Shown one piece after another: positions 25,866 to 34,285 of a DNA stretch of 64,000 nucleotides. This DNA is from Bradyrhizobium sp. Gha (GTDB lineage Bacteria > Pseudomonadota > Alphaproteobacteria > Rhizobiales > Xanthobacteraceae): assembly GCF_900113735.1 (NCBI RefSeq), contig NZ_FOQM01000013.1, positions 103,776-167,775 on the forward strand. Direction: 5' to 3'. The position numbers and the translations under genes are program-made. Position 1 is the stretch's first letter; each line of letters opens with the position of its first letter. Below the pieces are notes generated by a model that was given only the letters and a program-made list of their open reading frames with translations, ran no database searches and was not told the origin of the DNA.

Positions 25866-26410
25866 TTCGAGTGCTCCTCTTCCGCCGTCCAGGCCGCGCG
25901 CAGCATGGCGCGGGCACGAGCGAGGCGGGACATCACGGTGCCGACGGGGACGCCGACGGCCTCCGCAATTTCGCGATAGGACAGGTTGTTGATCTCCCGC
26001 AGCACGAAGGTCTCCCTGAACGGCTCGGCGAGTGCGTCGATCATCTTGCGGATGGCGCCGGCGTCGCGGTTACGCAAGACTTCCTTCTCCGGGCTCGCCT
26101 CGTTCTCCTGCCACATCGGCGTCTGGTCGGTGGCGCCGGGCGTGTCCTCGATCGCGGCGTGCGAATGCGCGCGCCGGGCATATTCGGCGTTGCAGACATT
26201 GCGCAGGATCGCGAACAGCCACGGCTTCATGGCCGGGCCTCGATAGCTGTCAAAGTGCTTCAGCGCGCGCAGATAGCATTCCTGCACCGCGTCCTCCGCG
26301 TCGGAGGCGTCGCGCAGCAGATAGCGTGCGAGCGTGTAGACGTCGTCGAGATAGGGCAGGGCCGCCTCGCGGAAGCGCTGCGCCTTCTGGAAATCGTCGC
26401 TGACGGGCAT
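25862..26410 (-). CDS. ECF-type RNA polymerase sigma factor
   Basis: This 182-residue group-4 sigma factor has region 2 (ALPYLDDVYTLARYLLRDASDAEDAVQECYLRALKHF) and region 4 with the helix-turn-helix FVLREINNLSYREIAEAVGVPVGTVMSRLARAR. Start at ATG 26410 has GAGAGG immediately upstream; a longer frame to 26545 runs toward the cupredoxin stop and lacks sigma sequence. It is co-directional with, and downstream of, genes for a metallophosphoesterase and a cupredoxin and is followed by its anti-sigma gene. The four genes are probably one regulon that may sense a periplasmic stress; the signal is unknown. Confidence 0.93.
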   Translation of the reverse strand: MPVSDDFQKAQRFREAALPYLDDVYTLARYLLRDASDAEDAVQECYLRALKHFDSYRGPAMKPWLFAILRNVCNAEYARRAHSHAAIEDTPGATDQTPMWQENEASPEKEVLRNRDAGAIRKMIDALAEPFRETFVLREINNLSYREIAEAVGVPVGTVMSRLARARAMLRAAWTAEEEHSK

Positions 26411-26537
26411 CGCCTCTCGCTTTGCCTCTTGCTGCGTTTCGTCCGTGGTTTCGCCTTTGGGCCTGACCGCAGGCACGCGGGCCCGGCCGGCGTGGGACCA
26501 CCGGCCGGGCAAGACAGAGATGCCTTGGTTGGAGACG

Positions 26538-26879
26538 TTACTCAACCTTGATCATCCCCGTCATATGCGGGTGCAACGAACAAAAATACTTGTAGTCGCC
26601 CGCATCGGTGAAGGTGAACGTGAACTTGTCGTCGGTGTCCAGGGCCTTGGACCTGAACTTGCCGGCCGACACCACGGTGTGCGGGATGTCGTCCCGGTTG
26701 GTCCACGTCACGGTCGTGCCCACCTTGATCTTGAGCTCCGCCGGCTGGAAGACGAAGTTGTCGATATGCACCTCCATCTCGGTGCCTTCGGCACGGGCGG
26801 TCGTGAGCGGCAGCAGGATGGCCGCGGCCAAAGTGAGACCGAGGTCGACCCCGAAGTCGCGGCGATTGAGTGTCCTCAT
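26538..26879 (-). CDS. Periplasmic cupredoxin (plastocyanin/azurin-like)
   Basis: This 113-residue exported blue-copper-type protein has an N-terminus (LNRRDFGVDLGLTLAAAILLPL) that looks like a twin-arginine-style signal. The copper ligands are visible as the histidine of DIPHTVV and the C-x4-H-x4-M-type cluster in YFCSLHPHMTGMIKVE. It probably carries electrons or binds copper in the periplasm. It lies 25 bases downstream of the metallophosphoesterase gene and 127 bases upstream of the ECF sigma gene. Confidence 0.9.
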   Translation of the reverse strand: MRTLNRRDFGVDLGLTLAAAILLPLTTARAEGTEMEVHIDNFVFQPAELKIKVGTTVTWTNRDDIPHTVVSAGKFRSKALDTDDKFTFTFTDAGDYKYFCSLHPHMTGMIKVE

Positions 26880-26904
26880 TTGTCAGCTTCCGTTCAGCCC
26901 TGAA

Positions 26905-27849
26905 TCAACCCTGGAGCGGCGTGTCGATGATCGCGAGCCGCTGCTCGTTCTGCTTGAAGTTGATGCTCGCGACCCCCAGCATCGAACGGAGCTTGGCGTC
27001 CTCGACCTTCATCGGCCCGGGGGAAGGGGCGGTGCCCGGTGCCGGCTGCGGAAAGGCGGTCGAGCGCGCGGTGTGGAAGGTGAGGTTGCCCTCGACCTTC
27101 TGCATCACCTGATGGATGTGGCCGTTGAGAACGGTGACCGAACCAAAGCCCTTGACGTATTCGAGCGCGCGGCCGCCGTCCTCGGTACCCCAACCCCATT
27201 CCGGATAGACGGTCCAGAGCGGGATATGCGCGAACAAGACGATGGGCGTCGATTTCGACTTGCCACGGAGATCGTCCTCGAGCCAGGCGAGCTGCTCGGC
27301 GCCCAGATTGCCGAGGCCGCCGGCCTTGAGGTCGACGACGTTGACGAGGCCGACGAAGTGCACGCCGCCGGCGTCGAAGGAATACCAGCCCGCGCCCTTG
27401 GTGCCGCGGCCGTAACGCTCGCGATAGAACTTCACTTCCTCGTCGAGGAAATCATGCTCGCCCGGCACGTAGTGCACGTCCAACTTGGACTGCGAGATGA
27501 TGCGATCGGCGTTGTCGAACTCGGACGCCTTGGACAGATGGGTGATATCGCCGGTGTGGATCATGAACGACGGCTTGGTCGGCATCGCATTGATCTTGTT
27601 GACGGCTTCCTCCAGCGTGCCCAGCGCGTTCGGGTTGGCCGGCTTGTCGAATCCGACATGGCTGTCGCTGATCTGGAGGAAGGCCATGCCGGGCGCCGCG
27701 GCTGTGGCGGCCTCGGCCGAATCGATGATGCCCAGCGAGCGCGGGACGCCGCCCGTGATGGTCCAGAGCACCCCGGTGCCGGCCCAAGTCATGCACTCGA
27801 GCACCTTGCGACGGCTGACGCCGTCTTCGCCGTGATCGTGTCCGCTCAT
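26905..27849 (-). CDS. Exported metallophosphoesterase (calcineurin-like)
   Basis: This 314-residue phosphoesterase has all the dinuclear-metal motifs in order: LQISDSHVG (about residue 60), HTGDITH (about 98), VPGEHDF (about 128), FAHIPLW (about 205) and NGHIHQ (about 243). An N-terminal SRRKVLECMTWAGTGVLW segment looks like a Tat signal, so it should act in the periplasm. The substrate is unknown. It is the first gene of the leftward run that continues with the cupredoxin, ECF sigma and anti-sigma genes, so it is probably a target of that sigma factor. Confidence 0.9.
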   Translation of the reverse strand: MSGHDHGEDGVSRRKVLECMTWAGTGVLWTITGGVPRSLGIIDSAEAATAAAPGMAFLQISDSHVGFDKPANPNALGTLEEAVNKINAMPTKPSFMIHTGDITHLSKASEFDNADRIISQSKLDVHYVPGEHDFLDEEVKFYRERYGRGTKGAGWYSFDAGGVHFVGLVNVVDLKAGGLGNLGAEQLAWLEDDLRGKSKSTPIVLFAHIPLWTVYPEWGWGTEDGGRALEYVKGFGSVTVLNGHIHQVMQKVEGNLTFHTARSTAFPQPAPGTAPSPGPMKVEDAKLRSMLGVASINFKQNEQRLAIIDTPLQG

Positions 27850-28053
27850 CGCACGTCTCCTTTGGCCCGGAATTGGGCTTCGGGGGAGGTGATCGGGGAA
27901 GGAGTCGGCTTATTCGCGGGGAGCGATGACGTTTTCGTGAGGTGATGGGCCCCGGCTCTGCGGCGCGTCACTGCGTGCTGCGCCGCGTCGGGGGCACGAG
28001 ACCTTTGAAAAATAGGCCGATGAAAAGCGGTGACAGATCATCATGACCGGATG

Positions 28054-29673
28054 CTACTTCGCATCCTCCAAAATCATCGCCGCGCCCTTCTCGGCGATCA
28101 TCGCAGTCGGCGTGTTGGTATTGCCCGAAGTGATCGTCGGCATGATCGACGCATCGACGACGCGCAGACCGCCAAGGCCATAGAAGCGCAGGCGCTCGTC
28201 GACCACGGCCATGGGGTCGCTCACTGTGCCCATCTTGGCCGTGCCGACCGGATGGAAGATCGTGGTACCGATATCGCCGGCGGCTTTTGCGAGCGAGGCA
28301 TCGTCGTCGCCGACGGTGGGTCCGGGCAGATATTCGCTCGGGCGATATTTTGCGAGCGCCTTCTGCTGCATCAGGCGGCGCGTGGTGCGGATGGCGTCGG
28401 CGCCGACCTGCCGGTCATCGTCGGTCGACAGATAGTTTGGCGCGATGATCGGTTTCTCGTCCGGGATGGACGAGCGCAGCCGCACGGTGCCGCGCGAAGT
28501 GGGCTGGAGATTGCAGGCGCTGACCGTGATGGCAGGGAAGCGGTGCAGGGGATCGCCGAACTTGTCGAGCGACAGCGGCTGCACGTGAAACTGGATGTTG
28601 GCGCGCGCGCGTGTCGCATCGGAGCGCGTGAAGATGCCGAGCTGCGACGGCGCCATGGTCAGCGGCCCACGGCGGCGGAAGGCATAGTCGAGGCCCATCA
28701 GGCCGCGGCGGAACAAGTTGTAATAAGTTTCGTTCAGCGTCCGCACGCCTTCGACCTTGTAGATCGCGCGCTGCTGGAGGTGGTCCTGCAGATTGCGCCC
28801 GACGCCGGGCTTGTCCATGACGATGTCGATGCCGAGCGGCGACAGCCAGTCGGCAGGTCCGATGCCGGAACGATGCAGCACCTGCACAGAGCCGATCGAG
28901 CCAGCTGACAAGATCACTTCGCGGTTGGCGCGCGCCTCGATGATCTCGCCGTTCTGGATGAAGCGGAGGCCGACGGCGCGGCCCTGCTCGATGATCAAAC
29001 GGTCGACCAGGACGTGATTCTCGAGCCGCAAATTGGAGCGGTTCAACGCCGGCTTGAGGAAGCCTCGCGCCGACGACCAGCGTCGGCCGCGCTTCTGGTT
29101 GACGTGGAAATAGCTGGTGCCTTCGTTGTCGCCGGTGTTGAAGTCAGGGATGCGCTTGATGCCCATTTCTTCTGCGGCATCGCCGACGGCATCGAGAACC
29201 TCCCACGACAGCCGCGGCGCCTCGATGCGCCAGCCGCCGCCGGAGCCGTGATGCTCGCTTGCGCCCAGGAAGTGATCCTCGAGCCGTCTAAACAGCGGCA
29301 GCACGTCGTCATAACCCCAGCCGGTCATGCCGAGCTGGCGCCAGTGATCGTAGTCAGCGGCCTGGCCGCGCATCGAGATCATGGCGTTGATCGCCGAGCA
29401 GCCCCCGATCACCTTGCCTCTGGGATAGGCGAGCGCGCGGCCGTTCAGGCCCGGCTCGGCCTCGGTCTTGAACATCCAGTCCGAGCGTGGATTGCCGATG
29501 GCGAACAGATAGCCGACCGGAATGTGGAACCAGATCCAGTTATCGTCACCGCCGGCCTCGAGAACGAGGACGCGATTCCTGGGCTCCGCCGACAGCCGGT
29601 TGGCAAGGATGCAGCCGGCCGTGCCGGCGCCAACGACAATATAATCAAACTCACCTTCGAGTCGCCTTGGCAT
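28054..29673 (-). CDS. GMC-family FAD oxidoreductase (choline dehydrogenase-like)
   Basis: This 539-residue flavoenzyme oxidises an alcohol. The FAD site is seen in DYIVVGAGTAGCILANRLS and LVLEAGG at the N-terminus. GMC signature 1 is PRGKVIGGCSAINAMISMRG, and signature 2 is REVILSAGSIGSVQVLHRSGIGP. The catalytic histidine region is TTIFHPVGTAKMG, with GNTNTPTAMIAEKGA at the C-terminus. No BetB or BetI neighbour is present, so choline is not implied; the substrate remains open. GGTGGAAG precedes the ATG. It is divergent from the M20 amidohydrolase gene. Confidence 0.93.
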   Translation of the reverse strand: MPRRLEGEFDYIVVGAGTAGCILANRLSAEPRNRVLVLEAGGDDNWIWFHIPVGYLFAIGNPRSDWMFKTEAEPGLNGRALAYPRGKVIGGCSAINAMISMRGQAADYDHWRQLGMTGWGYDDVLPLFRRLEDHFLGASEHHGSGGGWRIEAPRLSWEVLDAVGDAAEEMGIKRIPDFNTGDNEGTSYFHVNQKRGRRWSSARGFLKPALNRSNLRLENHVLVDRLIIEQGRAVGLRFIQNGEIIEARANREVILSAGSIGSVQVLHRSGIGPADWLSPLGIDIVMDKPGVGRNLQDHLQQRAIYKVEGVRTLNETYYNLFRRGLMGLDYAFRRRGPLTMAPSQLGIFTRSDATRARANIQFHVQPLSLDKFGDPLHRFPAITVSACNLQPTSRGTVRLRSSIPDEKPIIAPNYLSTDDDRQVGADAIRTTRRLMQQKALAKYRPSEYLPGPTVGDDDASLAKAAGDIGTTIFHPVGTAKMGTVSDPMAVVDERLRFYGLGGLRVVDASIMPTITSGNTNTPTAMIAEKGAAMILEDAK

Positions 29674-29847
29674 ACTGCTTCCACCCGGATGATCTCTAAA
29701 CGTTCCAACCTAATAGGCAGACGGAGACGACCGGGACAAGCCCGGCCATGTCGCACGGGCAGGGCTAGACCCGATCCCAAGCAGTTGGGTGGACTGGCGC
29801 TTGCATGGTAGACAGGGCTGCATTTCCAACAAAGCTCGAGACCCTCC

Positions 29848-31020
29848 ATGCCTATCGTGAACCGCGTCGCCGACCTTCAACCGGATATCCAGGCCTGGCG
29901 ACGGGACATCCACCAGCATCCCGAGTTGCTGTATGACGTCCATCGCACCGCAGCATTCGTCGCGGATCGCCTGCGCGAATTCGGTTGCGACGAGGTCGTG
30001 ACCGGCATCGGCCAGACCGGCGTGGTCGGTGTGATCAAAGGCAGCAAGCCGGCCGGCGAGGGGCTCAAGGTGATCGGTCTGCGCGCCGACATGGACGCGC
30101 TGCCCGTCGAGGAGCAGACCAACCTGCCGTACGCCTCGAAGACTCCGGGCAAGATGCACGCCTGCGGCCATGACGGCCACACCGCGATGCTGCTCGGTGC
30201 TGCGCGCTACCTGGCCGAGACCCGCAACTTCGCCGGCGATGCGATCGTGATCTTCCAGCCGGCCGAAGAAGGCGGCGCCGGCGGCGCGGCCATGGTCAAG
30301 GACGGCATGATGGAGCGCTTCGGCATCGAGCAGGTCTACGGCATGCATAACGGTCCCGGCATTCCGATCGGCTCGTTTGCGATCCGGCCCGGCCCCATCA
30401 TGGCGGCGACCGACGAGGTCGACATCAATATCGAGGGCCTCGGCGGCCACGCCGCGCGGCCGCATAAATGCATTGATTCCGTTCTGGTCGGTGCGCAGGT
30501 GATCACGGCGTTGCAGTCGATCGTTGCGCGCAGTGTCGATCCGTTGGAATCGGCGGTGATCTCGATCTGCGAGTTTCACGCCGGCAATGCCCGTAACGTC
30601 ATTCCGCAAACCGCGACGCTGAAGGGCACCATCCGGACCCTGTCGCCGGAGGTGCGCAAGCTCGTCGAGAAGCGGGTGCGCGAAGTGGTTGCGGGGGTGG
30701 CGCAGATCACCGGTGCCAAGATCGATCTGCGCTACCAGCGCAACTATCCCGTCGTGAACAACCACGCCGCGGAGACCGAGGTGGCGACGCGCATTGCCAA
30801 GCAGGTCGCCGGCGATGCCAACGTGCATCAGATGCCGCCGCTGATGGGCGGCGAGGACTTTGCCTACATGCTGGAAGCGCGTCCCGGCGCGTTCATCTTC
30901 TGCGGCAATGGCGACAGCGCCGGCCTGCATCACCCCGCCTACAACTTCAACGACGAGGCGATCGTGTTCGGCACGTCCTACTGGGTCAAGCTGGTCGAGG
31001 AACAGCTCGCGGCGTCGTGA
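29848..31020 (+). CDS. M20 family amidohydrolase (hippurate-hydrolase-like)
   Basis: This 390-residue metal-dependent amidohydrolase/deacylase of the M20D type acts in the cytosol on N-acyl amino acids or related amides. The metal ligands are visible in KMHACGHDGHTAMLLG, FQPAEEGGAGG (general-base glutamate), MHNGPG and the C-terminal MGGEDFAYMLE. The dimerisation insert begins VDINIEGLGGHAARPH. The length and motif order are normal. A terminator follows 25 bases after the stop, indicating a single-gene unit. The exact substrate cannot be read from sequence. Confidence 0.92.
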   Translation: MPIVNRVADLQPDIQAWRRDIHQHPELLYDVHRTAAFVADRLREFGCDEVVTGIGQTGVVGVIKGSKPAGEGLKVIGLRADMDALPVEEQTNLPYASKTPGKMHACGHDGHTAMLLGAARYLAETRNFAGDAIVIFQPAEEGGAGGAAMVKDGMMERFGIEQVYGMHNGPGIPIGSFAIRPGPIMAATDEVDINIEGLGGHAARPHKCIDSVLVGAQVITALQSIVARSVDPLESAVISICEFHAGNARNVIPQTATLKGTIRTLSPEVRKLVEKRVREVVAGVAQITGAKIDLRYQRNYPVVNNHAAETEVATRIAKQVAGDANVHQMPPLMGGEDFAYMLEARPGAFIFCGNGDSAGLHHPAYNFNDEAIVFGTSYWVKLVEEQLAAS

Positions 31021-31045
31021 GGCGCTCAAGCGAAATTCGCAAATG

Positions 31046-31077
31046 AAAAGGGCCCGTGCATCGCACGGGCCCTTTTT
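31046..31077. terminator. Bidirectional intrinsic terminator
   Basis: AAAAGGGCCCGTGC/GCACGGGCCCTTTTT is a perfect stem between the convergent amidohydrolase and phosphate transporter genes, with A- and T-runs on opposite sides. Confidence 0.88.
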
Positions 31078-31097
31078 GTGGTGGGCCGTGTCGTGGC

Positions 31098-32720
31098 TCA
31101 GAACACGTGCGAGAACAGATAATAGAGCACGCCCGAGATCAGCATCGCGGCCGGCAGGGTCAGGACCCAGGCCATCGCGATGTTGCGGATCGTCGCCCAT
31201 TGCAGGCCCGATCCGTTGGCGGCCATGGTGCCGGCGATGCCCGATGACAGCACGTGCGTGGTCGAGACCGGCAGGCCATAGACATCGGCGGCAGCGATGG
31301 TGGCGGCCGCGGTGATCTCCGCGCAGGCTCCCTGCGCGTAGGTCAGGTGGGTCTTGCCGATCTTCTCGCCGACCGTGACCACGATGCGCTTCCAGCCGAC
31401 CATGGTGCCAAGGCCAAGCGCGACGGCGACCACGATCTTCACCCAACCGGGAATGAACTTCGTGGCGCTGTCGAGTGAGCCCTTATAGGCGTTGAGCACG
31501 GTGACGTCGGCGGCACTGAGCTCGGCTTCCTTGTCCTTCATCAGGAAGCGCAGCGCCTCCGAAACGAGGTACATGTCGTTGCGGGTGTTGCCGACGAGGT
31601 CGGCGGGCAGCTTGGCGAGCGAGCCGTAGGTCGCCACCTGCTTGGCGATGTCGCGCACGAGCACGGCGAGCGACGGGAATGTACCGGCGTCGACCTCGTG
31701 CTGCGCGACATAGTTCGTCACGGCAGGGCGGGGATTGCCGATCACGCTGTAGCCGGCGGCCTTGCCTTCGGTGATCTTGCTGGCAGCTTCCGAGTTCTGG
31801 CTGAATGCTGCGAGCTGGCTCTCCGGCAGCGCGCGGTTGAGCGCGTAGGCGGTCGGCACGGTGCCGATCAGGATCAGCATGATCAGGCCCATTCCCTTCT
31901 GACCGTCGTTGGAGCCGTGGAAGAAGCTCACCAGCGTGCAGGTGAGGATCAGGATGCCACGGATCCACCACGGCGGCGGCTGGTCGCCCTTCGGCTCGCC
32001 GAACAGGGTGGGCGTGACGCGCAGCAGAACGGTACGCAGGATCAGGAGCAGGCCGGCGGCAAGCGCGAAGCCGAACAGAGGCGACAGCAGCAGCGCCTTG
32101 CCGATGTTGGTGGCCTGGCTCCAGTCGACGCCGCTGGTGCCGCTGCGGCCATGCAGGACGGCATTCATGATGCCGACGCCCATGATCGAGCCGATCAGCG
32201 TGTGCGAGCTCGAGGCCGGCAAGCCGAAATACCAGGTGCCGACGTTCCAGATGATGGCGGCGATCAACAACGCGAACACCATCGCGAAGCCGGCGCTGGA
32301 GCCGACCTGGAGGATCAGCTCGACCGGGAGCAGCGAGACGATGCCGAACGCGACCGCGCCCGAGGACAGCAGCACGCCGAACAGGTTGAACATGCCGGAC
32401 CACACCACGGCGACGTGGGCGGGTAGCGAGCGGGTGTAGATCACGGTCGCGACCGCGTTGGCGGTGTCGTGGAAGCCGTTCACGAACTCGAAGCCGAGTG
32501 CGATCAGGAGCGCGACGAAGAGCAGGAGGAAGGGAGCGAAGGTCTTGACCTGCGCACCTGATGCATCGACGTCGACCCAGATGCTGTAGGCGACGAAGAG
32601 CAGTGCGGCGGCGATCACGCCCATGTAGATCACGCCGGTGAGGGGGTGAAATCCGCGATTGAGGTCTGGCCCCTTACTCAAGGCCGGCTCGATGGAGCCT
32701 GGCAAAGCAACGTCACTCAT
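31098..32720 (-). CDS. Inorganic phosphate transporter, Pit family
   Basis: This 540-residue low-affinity, proton-coupled phosphate (metal-phosphate) permease lies in the inner membrane. The two inverted PiT signatures are present: GFEFVNGFHDTANAVATVIYT near residue 80 and DVYGLPVSTTHVLSSGIAG near residue 485. FFHGSNDGQKGMGLIMLIL marks the second half. A soluble loop of about 120 residues (about 305-430) separates the halves, as in long PitA-type proteins. AGGAGA precedes the ATG. No PhoU-like partner is adjacent. The region upstream has two copies of GGTTGAAATG but no convincing Pho box. Confidence 0.92.
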   Translation of the reverse strand: MSDVALPGSIEPALSKGPDLNRGFHPLTGVIYMGVIAAALLFVAYSIWVDVDASGAQVKTFAPFLLLFVALLIALGFEFVNGFHDTANAVATVIYTRSLPAHVAVVWSGMFNLFGVLLSSGAVAFGIVSLLPVELILQVGSSAGFAMVFALLIAAIIWNVGTWYFGLPASSSHTLIGSIMGVGIMNAVLHGRSGTSGVDWSQATNIGKALLLSPLFGFALAAGLLLILRTVLLRVTPTLFGEPKGDQPPPWWIRGILILTCTLVSFFHGSNDGQKGMGLIMLILIGTVPTAYALNRALPESQLAAFSQNSEAASKITEGKAAGYSVIGNPRPAVTNYVAQHEVDAGTFPSLAVLVRDIAKQVATYGSLAKLPADLVGNTRNDMYLVSEALRFLMKDKEAELSAADVTVLNAYKGSLDSATKFIPGWVKIVVAVALGLGTMVGWKRIVVTVGEKIGKTHLTYAQGACAEITAAATIAAADVYGLPVSTTHVLSSGIAGTMAANGSGLQWATIRNIAMAWVLTLPAAMLISGVLYYLFSHVF

Positions 32721-32842
32721 TGGAAATTCTCCTGTCCCAAGGCCCCGATTTTGCGCGTGGCATGTGACAGGCGGTTGAAATGGCGGGGCAGGAGGTTGAA
32801 ATGATGGAGCTTATACGCTCAGTTGCTGAGCGTGGCAGCGTC

Positions 32843-34285
32843 TCAGGCGGCGTGGGCCGACTTCTTCTGCACGCCGGCCGCGATCGTCAGGTCTTCGACA
32901 AAGCGCTGATATTCCTGCACCTTCGCCTCCGGATCAGGGAGCCGCAGCAGGTAGGACGGATGCACCGTCACCAGAGCTTTGCGTCCGTCGGCGAGGTCTA
33001 TGAGCCGGCCGCGGGTCTTGCCGATGGGTGTGATCTTGCCGAACACGCTCTGCGCCGCGGTGGCGCCCATCGCGACCACGAGATCGGGCTGGATGACTGA
33101 GACTTCCCGCTCATACCATTGCCGGCATGCCCGGATCTCGGACGTGTTCGGCTTCTGGTGCAGGCGGATTTTTCCGCGCGGCACGAATTTGAAGTGTTTG
33201 ACCGCGTTGGTGACATAGACCTTTTTGCGGTCGACGCCGGCCTCCTCCAGCGCGCGATCGAGCATCTGTCCGGCCGGCCCGACGAAGGGACGGCCGGCAA
33301 GGTCTTCCTTGTCGCCGGGCTGCTCGCCGACCAGCATGATGGTGGCGCTCTTTGGTCCCTCGCCGAACACGGTCTGTGTCGCGTCCTTGTAGAGCGGGCA
33401 GGCGCGGCAATGCGCGGCCTCCTCGCGAAGTGCATCGAGAACGTTGGCGGCGTGTTTGCGGGTCATCGAGGCCTCCGGCCGCTTCTGAGGCTTGTGCGGA
33501 TCGGTTGGGGCGTTGGCGATCATGGCGCCGGTCATGCGTTCGGCGTCCTCGATCAGGGGTTTAATGATCGAAGCCTCGGGCAGGTTCCTCCAGTATTTCT
33601 TCGGCATCTCAGCCTGCATCGCCTTCACCTTCAACCGCGCCGGATTGAAGATGCTGGCGTAATAACGCCGCCAGGTTTCCTCCAGCCGGTCTTCGCTCGG
33701 TGCTTCGTTCTTGCTCACGCCCGGCGTGAACGAAAGCGCGTGGCCATCCCAATGCGCGCAGAGATCGGGCGTCAGGATCGACCACGGCATGTCCGCAAAG
33801 CGCCGCGCGAAAAACGGCGCGGCGAGCTCGACGATATGGTGCTCCGGCTCGAACCAGGCGACGTAATGGGCGGCACGCTCGCGCCCGATTTCGCGAAAGC
33901 GAACGAAGGCGTGCATCTTGTGCTCGTCGCGATGAACAGCTCTCGCCATGGCCGTGACCAGCGCGACGTCGGTATCCGTCGCGACTTCGATGAGGTCGTG
34001 ATTGTCCTTCAATCGCCAGAGCAGGCGATAGAGGATCGCAAAACGCTCGCCGTCGCGGTGCAGGATTGCCGCTTTCGCCAGCTCGATGAATTTTGCTGAT
34101 ACGCTGAAGGTGCCCTCGTTCACCTCGAGAATCGGAGAGGGCGCGGGCGGCGCGAACAGCTCGGCTTCGCCGCCCTGCACGGCCCAGGTGACATCGGCGG
34201 GCGCCATGTGATGCAGCACGAGCGTGCGAGCAGCTTTGCGCCAGCCGTCGAAATCGGTCTCGGTGTCGAGGGTGATGTACTGCAT
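32843..34285 (-). CDS. DUF4130-UdgX fusion, uracil-DNA-binding/glycosylase protein
   Basis: This 480-residue two-domain protein has an N-terminal ~270 residues matching the DUF4130 'probable DNA metabolism' domain (HKMHAFVRFREI, HYVAWFEPEHHIVELAAPFFARRFADMPWSI). The C-terminal ~200 residues are a family-4-like uracil-DNA glycosylase with GEQPGDKEDLAGRPFVGPAG (from residue 320), the loop RGKIRLHQKP with His376, and VTVHPSYLLRL. UdgX proteins use the histidine of that loop to form a covalent link to the deoxyribose after uracil excision. A probable FeS cluster is suggested by CRACPLY and ACRQWY. Its ATG overlaps the stop of the radical SAM gene upstream. Both genes face away from imuA. Confidence 0.88.
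   Translation of the reverse strand: MQYITLDTETDFDGWRKAARTLVLHHMAPADVTWAVQGGEAELFAPPAPSPILEVNEGTFSVSAKFIELAKAAILHRDGERFAILYRLLWRLKDNHDLIEVATDTDVALVTAMARAVHRDEHKMHAFVRFREIGRERAAHYVAWFEPEHHIVELAAPFFARRFADMPWSILTPDLCAHWDGHALSFTPGVSKNEAPSEDRLEETWRRYYASIFNPARLKVKAMQAEMPKKYWRNLPEASIIKPLIEDAERMTGAMIANAPTDPHKPQKRPEASMTRKHAANVLDALREEAAHCRACPLYKDATQTVFGEGPKSATIMLVGEQPGDKEDLAGRPFVGPAGQMLDRALEEAGVDRKKVYVTNAVKHFKFVPRGKIRLHQKPNTSEIRACRQWYEREVSVIQPDLVVAMGATAAQSVFGKITPIGKTRGRLIDLADGRKALVTVHPSYLLRLPDPEAKVQEYQRFVEDLTIAAGVQKKSAHAA

Noticed and set aside
32721..32842. Possible Pho box upstream of the phosphate transporter gene
   Set aside because: Only one CTGTCA-like half site and two GGTTGAAATG copies are visible; the spacing does not fit a tandem Pho box.
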